Assembly (NCBI GenBank): GCA_021292105.1
Contig: CM037862.1
Span: forward strand, 6,614,765-6,678,764
DNA: 64,000 bases
Direction of reading: 5' to 3'
Source: Anadara kagoshimensis
Lineage: Eukaryota; Mollusca; Bivalvia; Arcoida; Arcidae
Part shown: positions 13,139 to 27,077 of the stretch, one piece after another
Position numbering within the stretch: position 1 is the stretch's first letter
How the letters are laid out: each line of letters starts with the position of its first letter
Made by a program: the position numbers and the translations under genes
The notes under the pieces: model-generated
Database searches by the model: none
The model's input: only the letters and a program-made list of their open reading frames with translations
What the model was told of the DNA's origin: nothing

Positions 13139-13240
13139 TAATTTTAAGTCTTGGTCAGACTTTGCCGTGGTTCGAACCCACGACCTCTCACATAGGGTGT
13201 TAGCACTCTTAACAGCTGAGCTACCGTGGTGGTCTGGTCG
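13139..13240 (-). mobile_element. SINE head, reversed
   Basis: On the minus strand: GGTAGCTCAGCTGTTAAGAG and GTGGGTTCGAACC, the A and B boxes of the tRNA-like head. Only the head and a little body are recognisable; a second reversed piece, with ggttcaaaccaacgac, lies near 13470-13560. Confidence 0.7.
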
Positions 13241-13560
13241 CTTAGAGGGAAAGATAAGTACCTCCTTTTTAACTAGCTACACCGTCGCTTGTGTAATACA
13301 AATAGTGACTTAAGGAACATGGAAGTACGGGGCGTCTACTATACCCAGGATAAGGATGGATACACAGACAGCGTGCTTATCAACACTACAGTTGTCTCCA
13401 GCAAGCCTTTTTCAGCTTGAGGCCTTTACGGTAACATTTATAGCATATTGCCCCGAGTGTTTGGCGAAAAATCAGTCGATCTTGGTCAGACCCTCTGGTT
13501 CAAACCAACGACTTCCCACATAGGGGGCGAGAACTCTTATCAAGTGTCAGATCAAAATTG

Positions 13561-13700
13561 AAATGTAGCTCATTTGGTAGATTGCTCGCTTCGGAGGTCG
13601 TGTGTTCAAAACCCTTGCCGAGGACAAAGACTTAAAATAGGTAGTGACTATTATTTCGCCAAGCACTTGACATTTAGAAATGAAAGCCATGGGGTCCTTC
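13561..13700 (+). mobile_element. SINE, 5' half
   Basis: TGTAGCTCATTTGGTAGATT and gtcgtgtgttcaaaacc match the head; ggtagtgactattatttcgc matches the body. The tail is missing. Confidence 0.7.
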
Positions 13701-13909
13701 TTGATTAATTACGAGTCACCCCCCCCCCCAACCCCACCTTTTTCAATGGTAATAAAAATTACTGTCTGGTTACTGAGAACATTGATGGATTATTTGGTCT
13801 AGTAGATATAGACATAAACCGATGTACATTTCACTTAGTTTTATAAAAACAAAATTACAGTCTATCTTGCAACCTATACAGAAATCTTTCAGACATGTAG
13901 ATCTATATA

Positions 13910-15167
13910 CGAGGGGAGGTAAAAAAATCATAGAACGGGGTTTATATAGCGGCAACAAACTATACATTTTATTATTATTTTTCAATATAGTCCCAATTTA
14001 CCCCAATGCACTTAGCTCACTTTTCTTTCAGACTGTCTATACCTTTAAAATAGAAGTCTTCGGTTTGGTCCTGAAACCATGCCTCTGTGGCAGCCTTAAG
14101 TCCATCATGATCAGGAAATATGATTCCCCGTAAATGGGAAATAATCACTGGGTGCCAAATCGGGACTGTAGGGTGGGTGGTTAAGTTGCTCGAACTTGCA
14201 TTCACGAATCGCTGCTTGTGGAATCCTTGAGTTATACACAGTAGCATTGCCGTGAAGAAGCAATACCCCTCGGCTCAACTTTCCCCTCCTTTTAAATTTA
14301 ATAGCAGCTTTCAGCTGCTTCATTAGATCTGCATAGTAAGCCCCAGTGATAGGGATTCCAGCAGGTTTATATTGTTTAACAGATTACCCTTAGAATCCCA
14401 AAAACACAGTGGCCATGACTTTGACAGCTGATGGTTGGGTTTTGAATTTCTTTTGTGGGGATAAGCCAGGGTACTTCCATTGCACGGACTCTTTTTTGGT
14501 TTCTGGGTCCTAATGATGTTTCATCACCAGTTACTTAACGTAAATGGAAGCTCTCCTGGTTATCATTATAAATGCCAAGAAGCTCCCGACTTGACTGGAG
14601 TCTTTGGAAGCGATCCTGCACACAAGGTTTCTGGGGACCCATCTTGCGGATACTTTTGACATCCCAAGATGCTCGTGGATAACCGTGTATACACTTCCAT
14701 GTGAAATGTCACACTCCCTAGCTATGTCATCAATCCTCATGATGAGGGTCTCCACAGACGTGACAATTTCCTCTGTAATGGCATCAGCTGGCCGACCTGA
14801 CCATCGGTCATCCTTCAGTGAGGTGCGCCCACGTTTAAATTCAGCTGACCATTTTGCCACTGTGGAATAGGTAGGACCACTGTCATCGTACACCTCGGCC
14901 ATTTGCCGGTGAAATTCTTTGGCATTTGATCCCTCTACTGTGAGGAACTTTATTACTGCCCTAAACTCAACATTTTGATTTTCCATCATTGCTTGATGGT
15001 CACCAACTTTGAATGCTTTTGAGAATTACACAAATATGTTGTGACAAATAAACTTTTATACGTTTAAAATGGCAGAATGTTGTGTTGGCTAAATAAGTAA
15101 AGAAAATGTGTGTTACGCTTGGCTGATCATGAATACACTGTTCTATGAACTTTCTGACTTCCCCTCG
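13910..15167 (-). mobile_element. Decayed mariner transposon (DD34D), complete ends
   Basis: The element is 1258 bp, flanked by TA at 13908 and 15168. Terminal inverted repeats start CGAGGGGAGGT and CGAGGGGAAGT and both reach CATAGAA. The transposase starts at ATG 14989 with the paired helix-turn-helix region (VEFRAVIKFLTVEG, TYSTVAKWSAEF, SGRPADAITEEI, HGSVYTVI, SARWVPR). After that the frame is broken; the catalytic GDE lies near 14520 in another frame, and HPPYSPDLAPSDYF near 14135-14180 in a third. The second catalytic Asp (normally HDNA) is Gly (HGNA, codon at 14249-14251); the spacing to the third Asp is 34. The copy is dead. Confidence 0.93.
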
Positions 15168-15505
15168 TATATTTATTGTTTTGTTTGAAATACTGCATTA
15201 CTTGCAGGCGTCATGAACCAATAATTTATATAAGGTATCAAGCTTCTAGGTTTTGTTATTCATGACCATTCCATGTCAATTTGGCCTATGACCCTAAATA
15301 AGGTCAAGGTCAGTCAACTTCACACAAATTTACAAGCGGGAAGTCAATGGAACATCTCTATAGTGAGTTATGTTGTTAATGGTATTCCGATTGGGACAAG
15401 TTGTTTGAAAAGAAAAGTTTACAGATGACAAATGGATGACCAACAGCAAACACAACTCCCCTTATAAGCATTTTCTATGGTGAGCAGCTAAACGAATTTA
15501 GAAAA

Positions 15506-15586
15506 TTTCTCTCTCCAAAATATGAATTCTTGTGTCAGTCATTTCTGAAATGACTGACACAAGAATTCATATTTTGGAGAGAGAAA
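15506..15586. repeat. Perfect 81-bp palindrome
   Basis: Arms of 40 bp (15506-15545, 15547-15586) are exact inverse copies around a single T at 15546; the centre is cagtcatttctgaaatgactg. Confidence 0.92.
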
Positions 15587-16234
15587 AAGTGGTCATCTGA
15601 AACAAATTCATCAAAACGACCTGATCCAGAGTCAGTACTTCTATTCAAGTAAGTATTTCTATTGTCCATTTCTCTACATGTAGGATTTATCCTTTATTCC
15701 GGTATGCCTGAAGATATATAGCAGAGGTTACTGCCATGGAGTAATAAATCAAAGATTGTGGGTTTGAACCTCAGCTGGACACTTATTTTCACATTATTTT
15801 AAGTACCAGTAGATATAGTGGTGATTTACCTGCAATAGACAATGTAGATGGAGTCACTTCATATCAAACACCAGTTTGATAAGCCTATTAGGCCCAGGAC
15901 AGACTCTCTAGTATTTTTACATCACAGATTTAGAACACAGGAAAACTGTTTTTCAATTTTTATTTTCAATTTTTTTCAAACATTAAATTATATATCAAAC
16001 CTATTGTGTGTAACAGCACTATTATTATTAAATGGACCCAATGTACACAATCCTCTCTTTAACAAGTTCTTAAAAGATAATTAGCATTAAATGATCGAAT
16101 CTTTTTGTTGCAGTCCATCATTTTACACCATTATACATCACAGCATGGAAACTTACAACCAACACTTCTACACTGTTATAAATAGCTGCTTTAAAAAACA
16201 GTTTATGATTTTGAAACTTAAGTTTTTGATGTCA

Positions 16235-19200
16235 TTAAACACATGCAGCTCCAGAGATAATTTCTATCAATTCCTTGGTGATGACAGCCTGTCTGGTTCT
16301 GTTGAAGGTCAAGGTCAGTTTATCAATCATTTCACCTGAAACAAAACATTAAACAAGTTTTATTCATTTGTTTGTTTGATTTTTTTCACTTGGTAAATCT
16401 GTGATTCTCTGACAGAGAAAATCAGTCAAAACAATCTCCAAACACAAAATATCATCTAGTATATACATATCAATTATGTAAACTATCTTGAGGGGGGGAT
16501 TTGTCATAGAAATAAAGAGATAACATGTGTCAACTTTATGGACCTAAAGATAGTTTGGGAGCCATGGACTAATTGATCGTTGTTAGCCTTAATTCCTTAA
16601 TCCTTGCATATTGATATGTGAAATGAAGGCGGATTCTAATTGTACAATGGCTATATTAACAATTGTGCAGTGGAACCTGGTTTTTTAATCCTTTGAAATG
16701 ACCATAAATCTCTCATTTTTTCTCCTATCGGAACTCGTCGAATGAAAACGTTAAAATGTCAAAGCCGATTCTCTATCTGTGACGTCATATCATTGTGATG
16801 TTGTATTGTAATCCGAAGAGGTAGGATGTGATGTTTTCTCCAATCTGATCACATGATCCAATGAAATTACAGATTTGCATAGTATTTTTTTCCCAATGAA
16901 GTATAATAATAAAACTTATACTTATTATCTTTATTATTTTTGTATTGCTGCATGCTTTTTTCAGGAAAATTTTATTTGTATATTACAGATTACACGTGAA
17001 ATTGTTAAAAAGGGTAAAAAAAAAACAACTTTAGGGTCTGATTTACTAAAATAGGGTCTGTCAGGAACCCAAAAATGCACAATTTTTTGGTTTAGCTGTA
17101 TGATTTTGACACTTACCTGCATTCTTACTAGCACTGTCCATAGCTGTCATTCTAGAACTCTGCTCACTACATGCAGCTTCTTTGAGAGCATAATACACAG
17201 TACTAACAAGAGCAAATTCATTATAACTTTTTATGACATTATCATCTAAACTGTCATACAAGTTTAATTTAGCTCCTGAAGTTAGGTTGTCTAATGAGAG
17301 AATGTGTGTCTCTGTTGTATTGTATGATACAACTGACCTAAAATAAAATAAATACAAATTACTTTTGGTTTTATAAAATGAAAAAGTGGTTGAAAGATGG
17401 CTGGTCCAAAATTCAGTTTACAAATCACAGCACTTCTATTTTCTAATTCTGACAGATCACAGTGTGAGGAAGTTTGTTAGTTCACTTGCTGATGATTCAT
17501 GGTTATCTCTGAGTATGTTACTCTAGAGTACCAGAACCCACCAACTTGATATAAGGGAACTAATCTTAAGTCATAAAACATCCTTACTTATAAGAACAAA
17601 ATCAATCATAGGAACATGAGAAAATACATCAAAATTTAACACCATCTGTGTTATAAGGAAGGTTGTAGTTTCAAAATCAGTCCAACCAAGACTTGAAAAT
17701 AGGTAGTGACTGTTCTTTCAGCAAGCACTTGGCATTTAGATATGAAATATGCGATGTCCTTCTGAAGAGACCTTAAAAGTTTCTGTCATGTGTCACGGCA
17801 GATATGGCATGTTAAAGAACATTCCTTGCACATTGCCCTGGGTGCACTGCAAAGGAAAAAAGTTCTGCACCTTCACCTATACTGCTATAGCTGGTGATGT
17901 CCCAATATAAGTGAAATATTCTAGACTGGGATGTACAACCCCAATCAGTCAATGAATCCTTTATGAATATATAAAACACTAATCTTTTAATTGATACACT
18001 TGGCTGGGATGTACTATCGTATCAGTTAAATTAGACCTTGATTGAACCCTGTCGCTTCAAATGTAACAGTTTTAACACTACATGATATAAAATAAATAAC
18101 TACAACTGTCTAAAATTTTCAAGAGAATTACTCCCTGGATTTTCAAATTATGTTTGGTAATTGAAGGTCCAGGACCTTTTGCCTTTTATCTTTTGGCAAG
18201 TCCCACATAAAGTTTTGAAAGTCAAATATCATCATTGAAAGGTCCATCTATGTGCAATAATAGTATCATATAGAAATGTAGTGTTTTCCTGATAAAATAT
18301 GACCGGACTATTAGATTTTTGTAGTTTAAATGTCAAGGATCCATATGTAAATTCAATAGGCCCTGACCCTGGTCCCAGGGAATTTTAAACCCCTGATTAC
18401 TCTGCAAATATAGACAGGGGATGCAAAAGAACTTACTTGAAGGTATTAAAGTACAATGAACCATAGTCAAATTTGTAATCCAAATCTATGATTTTCTTGT
18501 GCAATCTTAGCAGCATCTGTAAACACTGGAGGCTTCTTACCGATTTCATTAAATGTCAATAAAATATCTCCACCATATATTCTGAAATTCAAAAATACAA
18601 TAATTCATTAAAATTGTTTTTATTTGTTCCCTGCTTTTTTAAGTTCCTCTCTGAAATTTGATTGCTTGAGGATATTATTTTTAAGATAATTTCACCAATA
18701 TTAGGGTGCTAAGTTTACTCAGTTACCGTACTGACATCTTGATGCCCTGTTTATATACTTAGATGAAATGGATCTTAAGCTTGAATAAAAAGAATATTGT
18801 AATCAAGTGCTCCAAAATAAGCAACTGTTATATTTAAATCATTTTTTTCAGTAAAATACAAGAATCAAACATACCATTTCATGTCCAAACCACAATTCAA
18901 AATGCAAAATAAACACTTTGAAAACTGGCAAATAAGTGAAACATGTGAACTTCCAACAGGGAAGTGAGGCTAGGTGCTCTGGAAGAATGGCCAAGTTTGA
19001 AATCGAACTAAGAAAGAACACTTTTTTTATCATTTTCGGAACATTAAAGTTGATATGCTTTCAATTAAAAGTTACAAAGTGAATGTCATATGAACAAATC
19101 TTTTTTTCCCACCTCCACCACACTTCATAATAAAATGTGAAAAATTGTCAGACTTGGAGTGGATGGACGTATTAGTGTTTGACAGCTCAGTCAAGATTCT

Positions 19201-22200
19201 TTAAGAGGTGGTCAGTTCTGGGATGGTGAAAGAAACCAGAGTACCTTTACAAGACCACTGACCTTTGGCAAGTGAAACTTCCTCACACTAAAATCCTTGT
19301 TGTTGGTGAGAACAGCTATGATCTATCCATAAATGTTGAAGTTACAGAGTGGACAGACCAACAGACAGGGTGGTTCCCATATACCATTTAAACTTTGATT
19401 AACTTCCTAACCCACTCCATCCCAATATTGTCTACAGGGACCAAATCCTAGATTTGACCTCATGACCTTGACTTTTGATATACACATCTAAATTTGGTCT
19501 ACTACAATGTGTCTCTTATTGGAATACACTAGTGTCAAGTGTGAGTAAAATCAATCCATAGATGTGGAAATTACGGAGCGAACACAATATTAGGACAATT
19601 AGGGAGCTCCCATTGCAGATATTTCAGAAATAAAAGTTTTCTATAAAATCTTCCCTGTAGGAAGTTGGCATGTTTAACTAAATTTGCCAGTTTTCAAAGT
19701 CTTTACATTTATTTATTTTTTTTTATTATTTAATTGTGATTTGAACATAGACTGGTAGGTTTATCTTTATCAGCAGACTGTACAGATCTGAAATTGTGTG
19801 TGCATTACTCAATATACATTGAGAACAAATGAAATAAAACCATACACAGGAATATAAAACCTACTTTTGAAGCATTGTTTTTGCTTTGTCGCCAATTAGA
19901 ATCATTTTAGTTTGAGTTCCAGGCTTCTTCTCTGTTAAACTATGCTTTATTGTTTTGACAACACTTGAATGTACACCTCCACACAACCCTCTGTCTGAGG
20001 TCATTGCTACCACTAGATGATTAGGTTGTTCATTATCTGGCTTGATCTCAGCTTGCTCAAAGAAGGCTGAAAAGAGAAGAAAAATTCCTGAATATAGATA
20101 TTCTGACATAAAATGGTGTTGTTAAGACTTATATTTATTAATTTAAACATATAGGATTTAGACTTTATAAAACTATGATGATGACAAGGTAGTAGAGTTA
20201 TTTAGGAGTTAGCCTTTGTAGAGTCTCTCTGTAGAGAAAGACCACAGATAAAGCTGACTGTGTCGGCACTAGAGAAACATTGTCAGGTTGCACACTTAAC
20301 CTCAATAAAGAGTTTAACAGGGATTTATCAAGGGCCTATTTAGGGCCGAAATTCGGCCCCATTCCCAATGAAAAAACATTGATGTTTTCCCAAAATGGGC
20401 TGAAAAATTCCCAATTAGAAAATTGTACCAGATACATAGCTGAAGTCTTGCCATAAATGTGGCTGCTTTTCTCAGTCTTCAATCAACTCAATACACTAAA
20501 AGCATTAGATTTAATCATTAATGGCATCAAAAATGATGTCAAAGTTTTCCCAAAATGAGCAAAAAGTTGATAGTTTTTCCCAATTTTTAGTGTAGGGCCT
20601 TTTCCCAAAAGACCCTGATAAATCCCTGTTTAACAAGAGCACCGCCGAGCGGAGCATTATACGCCCATGTTATATTGATCGAGTAGTACTATTTACTGAG
20701 AAGTATAAGTACAACTAGGATATATGTATGTAAAAATATATTACCAACTCCGTGTTCGGGCCATAACTCGTAACCCAAAAAAGTTGTAATTCAAATTTGC
20801 ACGAGATATTACCATGATTAAGGTGCAACTGTATAAGAAATTTCATTTAAATCCATGTTTGTATTGTCTACTGAATGGAATACAAACCACATGGTCATAC
20901 ATACAAAATTTCTAAGTTAAAAAAGGGGCATGACTCCTCCAAAAATAATCCGAAAAAGTTGTAATTCGAACTTGCACCAGATACTAACATCGTAAATGTG
21001 TATACCAAATTTCATTTGAATCCATAAATAGTTGTAGGCTCTAATGATCGGAAACCACATGGTCATACATACAAAAATTTCTAAGTTAAAAAAGGGGCAT
21101 GACTCCTCCAAAAATAATCCGAAAAAGTTGTAATTCGAACTTGCACCAGATATTAACATCGTAAATGTGTATACCAAATTTCATTTGAATCCATAAATAG
21201 TGGTAGGCTCTAATGATCGGAAACCACATGGTCATACATACAAAAATTTCTAAGTTAAAAAAGGAGCATAACTCCTCCAAAAATAATCCGAAAAAGTTGT
21301 AATTCGAACTTGCACCAGATATTAACATCGTAAATGTGTATACCAAATTTCATTTGAATCCATAAATAGTTGTAGGCTCTAATGATCGGAAACCACATGG
21401 TCATACATACAAAAATTTTTAAGTTAAAAAAGGGGCATAACTCCTCCAAAAATAATCCGAAAAAGTTGTAATTCGAACTTGCACCAGATATTAACATCGT
21501 AAATGTGTATACCAAATTTCATTTGAATCCATAAATAGTGGTAGGCTCTAATGATCGGAAACCACATGGTCATACATACAAAAATTTTTAAGTTAAACAA
21601 GGGGCATAACTCCTCCAAAAATAATCCGAAAAAGTTGTAATTCGAACTTGCACCAGATATTAACATCGTAAATGTGTATACCAAATTTCATTTGAATCCA
21701 TAAATAGTGGTAGGCTCTAATGATCGGAGACCACATGGTCATACATACAAAAATTTCTAAGTTAAAAAAGGGGCATAACTCCTCAAAAATTAATCCAAAA
21801 AAGTTGTAATTCGAACTTGCACAAGGTATTACCATGGTAAAGCTGTATACCAAATTTCATTTGAATCCATAAATGTTTGTGGTCTCTATTGAATGGAATA
21901 CAAATTGTTAACAGACGCCCGCCCGGACGCCCGCCACCGTAACATAATACGTCCCGTCATATGACAGGCGTATAAAAATTGGCAAAATGTAAAATATTGA
22001 CTACGGTAGTTTGATAGCTGAGTTGGATTAAATGTTATATCAGATCTGCATTCGTCTTAAAAATCAAAATGTGATCAAAAAAGATACTTCAGATAGTGTT
22101 GATAATAAATAACCGGTAATTATTTTAGTAGTGATTAAGTACTCTTAATTTTCAAAAATATAAGGCTGATCATGTAAACAGAGAAGCACAATTTGACTGT

Positions 22201-25200
22201 GTAGTCTTTGTGGGGAGCCAAAAGGTAAGGCTTTACTTGTCATCAGAGAAGCTTTTAGTTGCCTGCATAGAGTCTCTTGAAACAGAAAGATCATAGATAA
22301 GGCCGACTCTGTCAGCAGAGAAGCATGTCGTCAACTGTGTAGAGTCTATTGAGGTAGAAGGCTGACCATGTCGTCAGAGAAGTATGTGATCACCTGTATG
22401 GTCTCTCTCTTGAAGAAAGATCACAGATTCACAGGTAAGAGAAGTGTATGATCATCTGTGTATACTATTGAGGAAGAAAGACTGCAGATAAGGCTGGCCA
22501 TGTTAGTGAAGAAGCACATGACCGCCTTTGTATATATAGATAAGGACATTTTGGACGGGTTTCTACTTTCTAACATTAGTTTAAGTTTATACAGTTCATA
22601 CTTTGGACTCCTAAGCCGTATGATCTTGCTGGTCCAAGTTCTCTTTCTGCCTTTGCATACTTGGCTGCGGACACCATCTTCATGGATTTTGTAATCTTCT
22701 GGATATTTGTTACAGATTTCAAACGCATCCGAACTGAAAAATAAAAGGTAACTTGTAACTTAATTTTTGTACTTAATTTTGCAACAAATGATTGAATGAG
22801 TTAACTTATTTATGAATTGAGTGTAAACAGGGGTTGAAAATTTTTTCAGACAAGTTAAAGCCCAGGAGTTTTTTATACAGAAAATAAAAAGCCCCCAATT
22901 TTTTTTTTTTCAAGTCCAGAGTTTATGGCAAAATCAAGAAAGACACAAATCAATATTATGTATCATTTCTATCGGCAGTTAGAGGTTTGTCTGCATTATC
23001 CTCATCATAAATGATCCATGGAAAATTGTCAATCCATGGCTACTGAAACAATCGGACACACTTGTCCTTATCATATTTGGTGTCTTTATTGTCTTGTGAC
23101 ATTCTTTTCTGGCCACTGGAGCCTGATGCAGTCTGCTTGTTAGATTAAACAGCGACATAACTATCTAGACTTTTCTTTATCAATTGAACGCTTGAACTGC
23201 CTACCTAATAACTAACATTTCTAACAAGCACTGTAATGATCAAGAATGAATGTAAACAACAACAGGGCAACGTGTTTACAGATGGTTTTTTCAAGACAGT
23301 CGGAAATAAAATTCATTGGTCTTCTGAGTATTTAAGCCTGATGGGCTTTTCAGTAGATTTTTTGCCAAGTCCTGCTTGCCAAATTTCAAGCCCTGGGCAT
23401 CGCGCTTGAAGAATTTTCAACCCCTGTAAAACTTTCTGATTATAAAGAAATAAACAATTGTTTCATGCAGGTATGCAAAACAAAAAACAATAGTCAAATT
23501 GAATGTTCTATAAAATCCTTAAAATTCTTTAAAAAGAAGTACCATACCTTTCTATAATTTATTATTTGCAAACAAAGTTCATTCTAAATTCTAATCAACC
23601 GTGTTACTGTTACTGTTATTTAAACCACTTTTATGGATTTAGGACACTTAGTCTGTAAGGGACATTATAGGTGATCTCTATATCTAGGGCATTTTCAAGA
23701 CTTTATTAGCCCTGCTATAGACATTCACAGTCCTTAATTTTTAAAACTATTGTTGTAACGTTTGACAAAGCTCACTCACTATCACAATCATCAACTAATC
23801 ACAAATATATCAAACATTATATGTAATATTATGTTGACTGAGAGACAAGAGTAGAAAGAAATACAATGAATGTGAATACTATACAATAACTTACTATCCT
23901 TCAGGGTTGCCATTCCACGCACCTGGGTGCTGCATAAAAAAGAAGAACAATTGAAAATAAGTACATGTACTATAATGTCAGAGTTCATTTAGAAATACTT
24001 CAAACACAGATATCACTATATCAAAGGATAAAATACAAGAGCAATGATGATGCATGGGTAGAATTGCCAAGGATTAATTTGAATGTTTATTAAGAAATTA
24101 TACAAAACTGGTAATGAATGTTTGGGTAGGTGAACTTTAGGTTTTCACAAAATGCATAAATTTTATTTAACAGTAGCCAAAATTTCCAAATCAGTGAAAA
24201 TATTGTAGTCCTTTTTAGACTATTTTGTTTGCTAAAATATGCAACTTTTTGAAACTGTACAGTGAAATTCTCTTCAGGGGAAACGCCAACCCGGCCTACG
24301 CATTGATTCATTAAACAAGTTTGCACGCGCAGAAGGGTTGAAAAAAATGGCCAAAAACGGCATACACTCGAGGCGTGGAAATAATGAAATATTTGTCTTA
24401 CCGACTGTTATTACTGAAACACATGGCATTTTATTAAAATTTCTGAATAATTGTAATTGATTAAAGGCAGATTTGCTCTAATTTGGTGGCAATTTTACCA
24501 TTTAAATACCGATTGAATGCGGGACACTTGCCTAAAATCGAAAATTATTTTTTTGAAAAATGTGATCTCTTTCAATCATTTGCTCATGCACCAAAGATGT
24601 TTTAATATGAATGGAAAGAACTTTTTCCCGTGTTTATTTTGATGTATAATTCGACAGTTAAATTTTCTGGTACAAAAAACGTACAAGTTTTAAAGTCGAA
24701 AAAATCGATGAAAATGTCGGATATGTGATCATGGGTCGGTCCCTTTTCCGGCTCATTTGACCCATAAATAATGCAACGGCAGCTTCCTCATGGTACACCA
24801 TGTGTAAATTTGATAGTCCAGAGACGCTGTTTGGATTTATTTGCTGAAATAAAGTAAGTTTTACCATTTAAATAGTAATTTTCTTCACACTTCAAGCCGA
24901 TTTTGCCGGAAATTTGGGTCTACTTTCAGGCAGCCATCTTAGAAAAGTGCCGTCACCGCCTCAAAGTTATTTTTTGCATTCCCGAATGATCCTTTTGTAT
25001 TTTGTACATGGTAGTCATGGTTTTTACACCATATAACATGCAGGATTGATTTGTGGTACCACTGAATATATGAAGTTTGCATGGATACCAATACACTGGC
25101 CTGCATGTACTCAGGACACATTGGCCTGTATGCTTTGTAGGCCTTCAATTTATTTGGCTGCTAAATAACATTCAACTGTCTTATTTTATTTATTTTATTT

Positions 25201-27002
25201 TAAATACATGGGGAATGGGTTTACTCAAAATATTTACCATTAATATTTGACCAGGAGTGTGGATTTCTACATAAAATATTCCTTAGATGAGGAACATCTT
25301 TCAACTTAGATTTAGCTATGTACATTTTGAATTTCATCACAAGATTGGCACTGGTCTTAATTATATATTTTTTCAAATTCTAATGTAATAAAAACCCCGC
25401 CTTCCTTACTTTGGTACAAAGCATGAACTCATGGTTTATTATACAGTCCCATTTAATTGTTTAATCAAATTTTAACAGAAAAAAATTCATTTGAAATCCT
25501 ATACAAATTGAAAATTTGCATAAAAACTGGACTCATACAGTGTGTATACATCTATGATCTAAGCTACTAAGTTATTTTTATTGTAATTAGCTCTGGCATA
25601 TGCTACTATTGAATTTTTATGAAATTGTCATGTGCTGATTAAAGTGATTTTGAATTTTTATTAAAATAATGCATTCAAAGTCAGAACATTTGAATTATAT
25701 TATTTCAGTAGCACATGACAGCTCTACTGTTTTTGCTCTAAAACTTTAGAGGAGACAGCATCTTTTTGCTAATGTAATAATTGAAATTGCTAAATAATGA
25801 AATGAAATTATAATTTAACTTAAACCATAAACAGATAGGTCTAAAACATTGCAAATTGTCCATTATAATCTTGATTCAACACCCACAACTGAGCCAAGTC
25901 ATTAAAGTCACTTTGCTTAATTTAGTTTGACAGATGTGTTTAGATGTGAGTTACAAACACATAGACATACCATACCTACAACAATACATGTGTCCATCAT
26001 CTGATGTTGACTTAAAAGCCAGAGTAATTCAAATTTAAGCTAACATGGCCCATCATAAGTTGTCATTTAATTCAGATGATGAACAAGTATGGAACCAGAG
26101 AAAGACCCCCATACTGATTATTTCAATATGAAAAATGATTTCACTTTTTGTGAAATTTGGACATGCAATGTAAGGCACTTATAAACTTTCTCTTATTCAG
26201 CAACAAACACCTTATTTCACATCTGGTAGTTATATTATTCCTTGCTGATTTTGTTTCAGTCCATGGATTTAACAAGTTTTCACTGATAACTCATGACTTG
26301 TGCATTTTTTCATTTATAATTATGATAAAACCCATTTTTTAGACTGGTAAAATTAGTATTAAAATTAAAACTATATAAAATAAACTAAATTGATGTGGAA
26401 TTATAATAAGTATTTGATGTAAATCTTATTTACACTTTCATTTGTGTAACATTCAACCTCAAATTAACCCTCATAAGCTGAAAATGATCAGGAAAGAATA
26501 AAATTCATGATTGAACACTGAAATTACACATTAAACAACTAAAATACATGTGTATATATATGTATGTATATGAAATTTTGTGATATGAAATATTGAAGCA
26601 ATGTCTAAAGATGTTAATCCACAGCTAAGCTCAAACCCAAGTTAATGAATATTGTTTTCACAAGCACTGCCTCAACATAATATAGTTTATGCTTTTTCCC
26701 TCATTAAAATGTCAAGTCCATGACTACTTCACATGTACAATTAATTTTAAAATTTAAAAAAAAATGAGATTTATCTTTGGTTAGTTTTGATGCAGCATTC
26801 TAATTATTTAATGTATGCATTTCATTTTCAATTTATAAATACTTTATTGCACACCTGCATATTCTGGTGTTGGTTTGAAATAAGTCAAATATTGTAGTAG
26901 ACTACTCATGTACATGTATATAACGCATATGGCTTGTAATGGGTAAATATGTTGTACATAATCATGCAGTTTTAAAATTCCTCAAATCCTACTCTCCCAT
27001 CA

Positions 27003-27077
<75 letters not shown>

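Noticed and set aside
14604-14870. 88-residue plus-strand frame
   Set aside because: Antisense of the mariner transposase N-terminal region.
20917-21853. Five overlapping 86-residue open frames on the minus strand
   Set aside because: They repeat with the 169-bp tandem unit and change frame from unit to unit; no codon-level constraint or start context.
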